Assembly (NCBI RefSeq): GCF_003477525.1
Contig: NZ_QUDO01000074.1
Coordinates: forward strand, 1-14,194
Direction of reading: 5' to 3'
Source: Ruminococcus sp. AF41-9
GTDB lineage: Bacteria; Bacillota; Clostridia; Lachnospirales; Lachnospiraceae
Length of the DNA: 14,194 nt
The first letter of the stretch is position 1; each line of letters starts with the position of its first letter. The notes below the pieces were generated by a model, which worked only from the letters and a program-made list of their open reading frames with translations, made no database searches and had not been told where the DNA came from. This document shows positions 13,871 to 14,194 of this stretch, piece after piece. Made by a program: the position numbers and the translations under genes.

Positions 13871-13890
13871 TGTCGCACCTGCTTGTGACA
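13871..13890. promoter_or_regulatory. dyad between divergent start codons
   Basis: TGTCGCA (13871-13877) and TGTGACA (13884-13890) form an inverted repeat around CCTGCT with one mismatch. It lies between the STAND gene start (minus) and the truncated plus-strand gene, so a regulator could control both. No clear -35/-10 pair was found for either gene in this 150-base gap. Confidence 0.35.
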
Positions 13891-13964
13891 TTAGAGAGCT
13901 TTATTGTGTGGTATGGTAAGAATGTAACCGGAAATCAAAAATCAAAGAAAAGGAGAGAACGAAT

Positions 13965-13985
13965 ATGAATGATTTTTATAATTAA
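13965..13985 (+). pseudogene. gene truncated after six codons next to an insertion sequence
   Basis: A strong AGGAG site (13951-13955) nine bases before an ATG opens a frame reading only MNDFYN and stop. Such a strong start with no gene behind it, followed within 90 bases by a transposase gene, suggests that the IS cut off the original gene. It could instead be a chance or leader peptide. The identity of the lost gene cannot be read. Confidence 0.4.
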
Positions 13986-14074
13986 CTCGTTGTGCTAGAT
14001 AAAATAAATATAAAGAAACTTCAACAAAATGTGCTATCCTATTTGTAGGGAATACAACGAAAGGAGGCATCATT

Positions 14075-14194
14075 ATGTTGAAGTTCCAAGATAATAATAC
14101 CACTGTTATTGCAACTTTTGAAGACTTTATTTTAACTACTTACGTTATTATTGACGAATTGTATCATCAGTTTGCACCTCCAGAAGTTACCAGC
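14075..14194 (+). CDS. IS982-type transposase, N-terminal 40 residues (runs off the window)
   Basis: The ATG at 14075 has AAGGAGG (14061-14067) seven bases upstream and starts MLKFQDNNTTVIATFEDFIL followed by TTYVIIDELYHQFAPPEVTS. The segment F-x-D-F-I-x-x-x-Y-x-x-I-D-E-L-Y is the usual start of IS982 family transposases. The DDE catalytic region lies beyond the window. The left end of the element should lie between about 13983 and 14060; the exact inverted repeat cannot be fixed without the right end. Confidence 0.7.
   Translation, partial: MLKFQDNNTTVIATFEDFILTTYVIIDELYHQFAPPEVTS

Overview
The window looks like accessory DNA from a low-to-moderate GC Clostridia genome, most likely a gut Lachnospiraceae. 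The reasons are strong GGAGG ribosome sites before most genes, intrinsic terminators, and families typical of mobile elements in that group (DUF932, YqaJ, DUF5688, a clostridial two-OB-fold SSB, a radical SAM mobile pair). No relaxase, coupling protein or large integrase lies inside the window, so the element type (ICE, IME or plasmid-like) is not settled here.

Left part (1-3610): an AT-rich serine alpha/beta hydrolase with its own promoter and terminator, then a small FMN/cysteine-cluster flavoprotein, then a tight three-gene unit. That unit is a MarR regulator followed, with overlapping ends, by two radical SAM proteins (pair A and pair B). It matches the arrangement annotated elsewhere as the 'radical SAM mobile pair' system. 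A perfect 17-bp inverted repeat covers the MarR promoter and ribosome site and is probably the autoregulatory operator. An intrinsic terminator closes the unit.

Junction (3611-3923): gene-poor, with two 9-bp direct repeats, a short orphan stretch coding for the ComM/YifB signature MNPCPCGYYP (a likely attachment-site core), a promoter-like dyad, and a terminator-like hairpin in the leader of the next operon.

Central operon (3924-10278, all plus strand): a 28-aa microprotein, a DUF3848-like protein, a short RadC/JAB protein, a DUF932 protein, a one-helix membrane microprotein, a YqaJ-type exonuclease, a Rad52-like annealing protein, two DUF5688 paralogues separated by an intrinsic terminator, and a two-OB-fold ssDNA-binding protein. 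Exonuclease, annealase and SSB together form a phage-like homologous recombination module.

Right part (10279-14194): a 19-bp perfect hairpin, then a small serine recombinase whose C-terminal helix-turn-helix is out of frame (an A AAA AAG slippery heptamer lies just past the break). Next come a hairpin-rich noncoding stretch with an IncQ/pSK41-like nic sequence and a bidirectional terminator. Convergent on the minus strand is a lone 860-aa STAND/NB-ARC-type ATPase, the best candidate for an undescribed defence or signalling protein. Beyond it are a gene cut to six codons and the start of an IS982-type transposase running off the window end.
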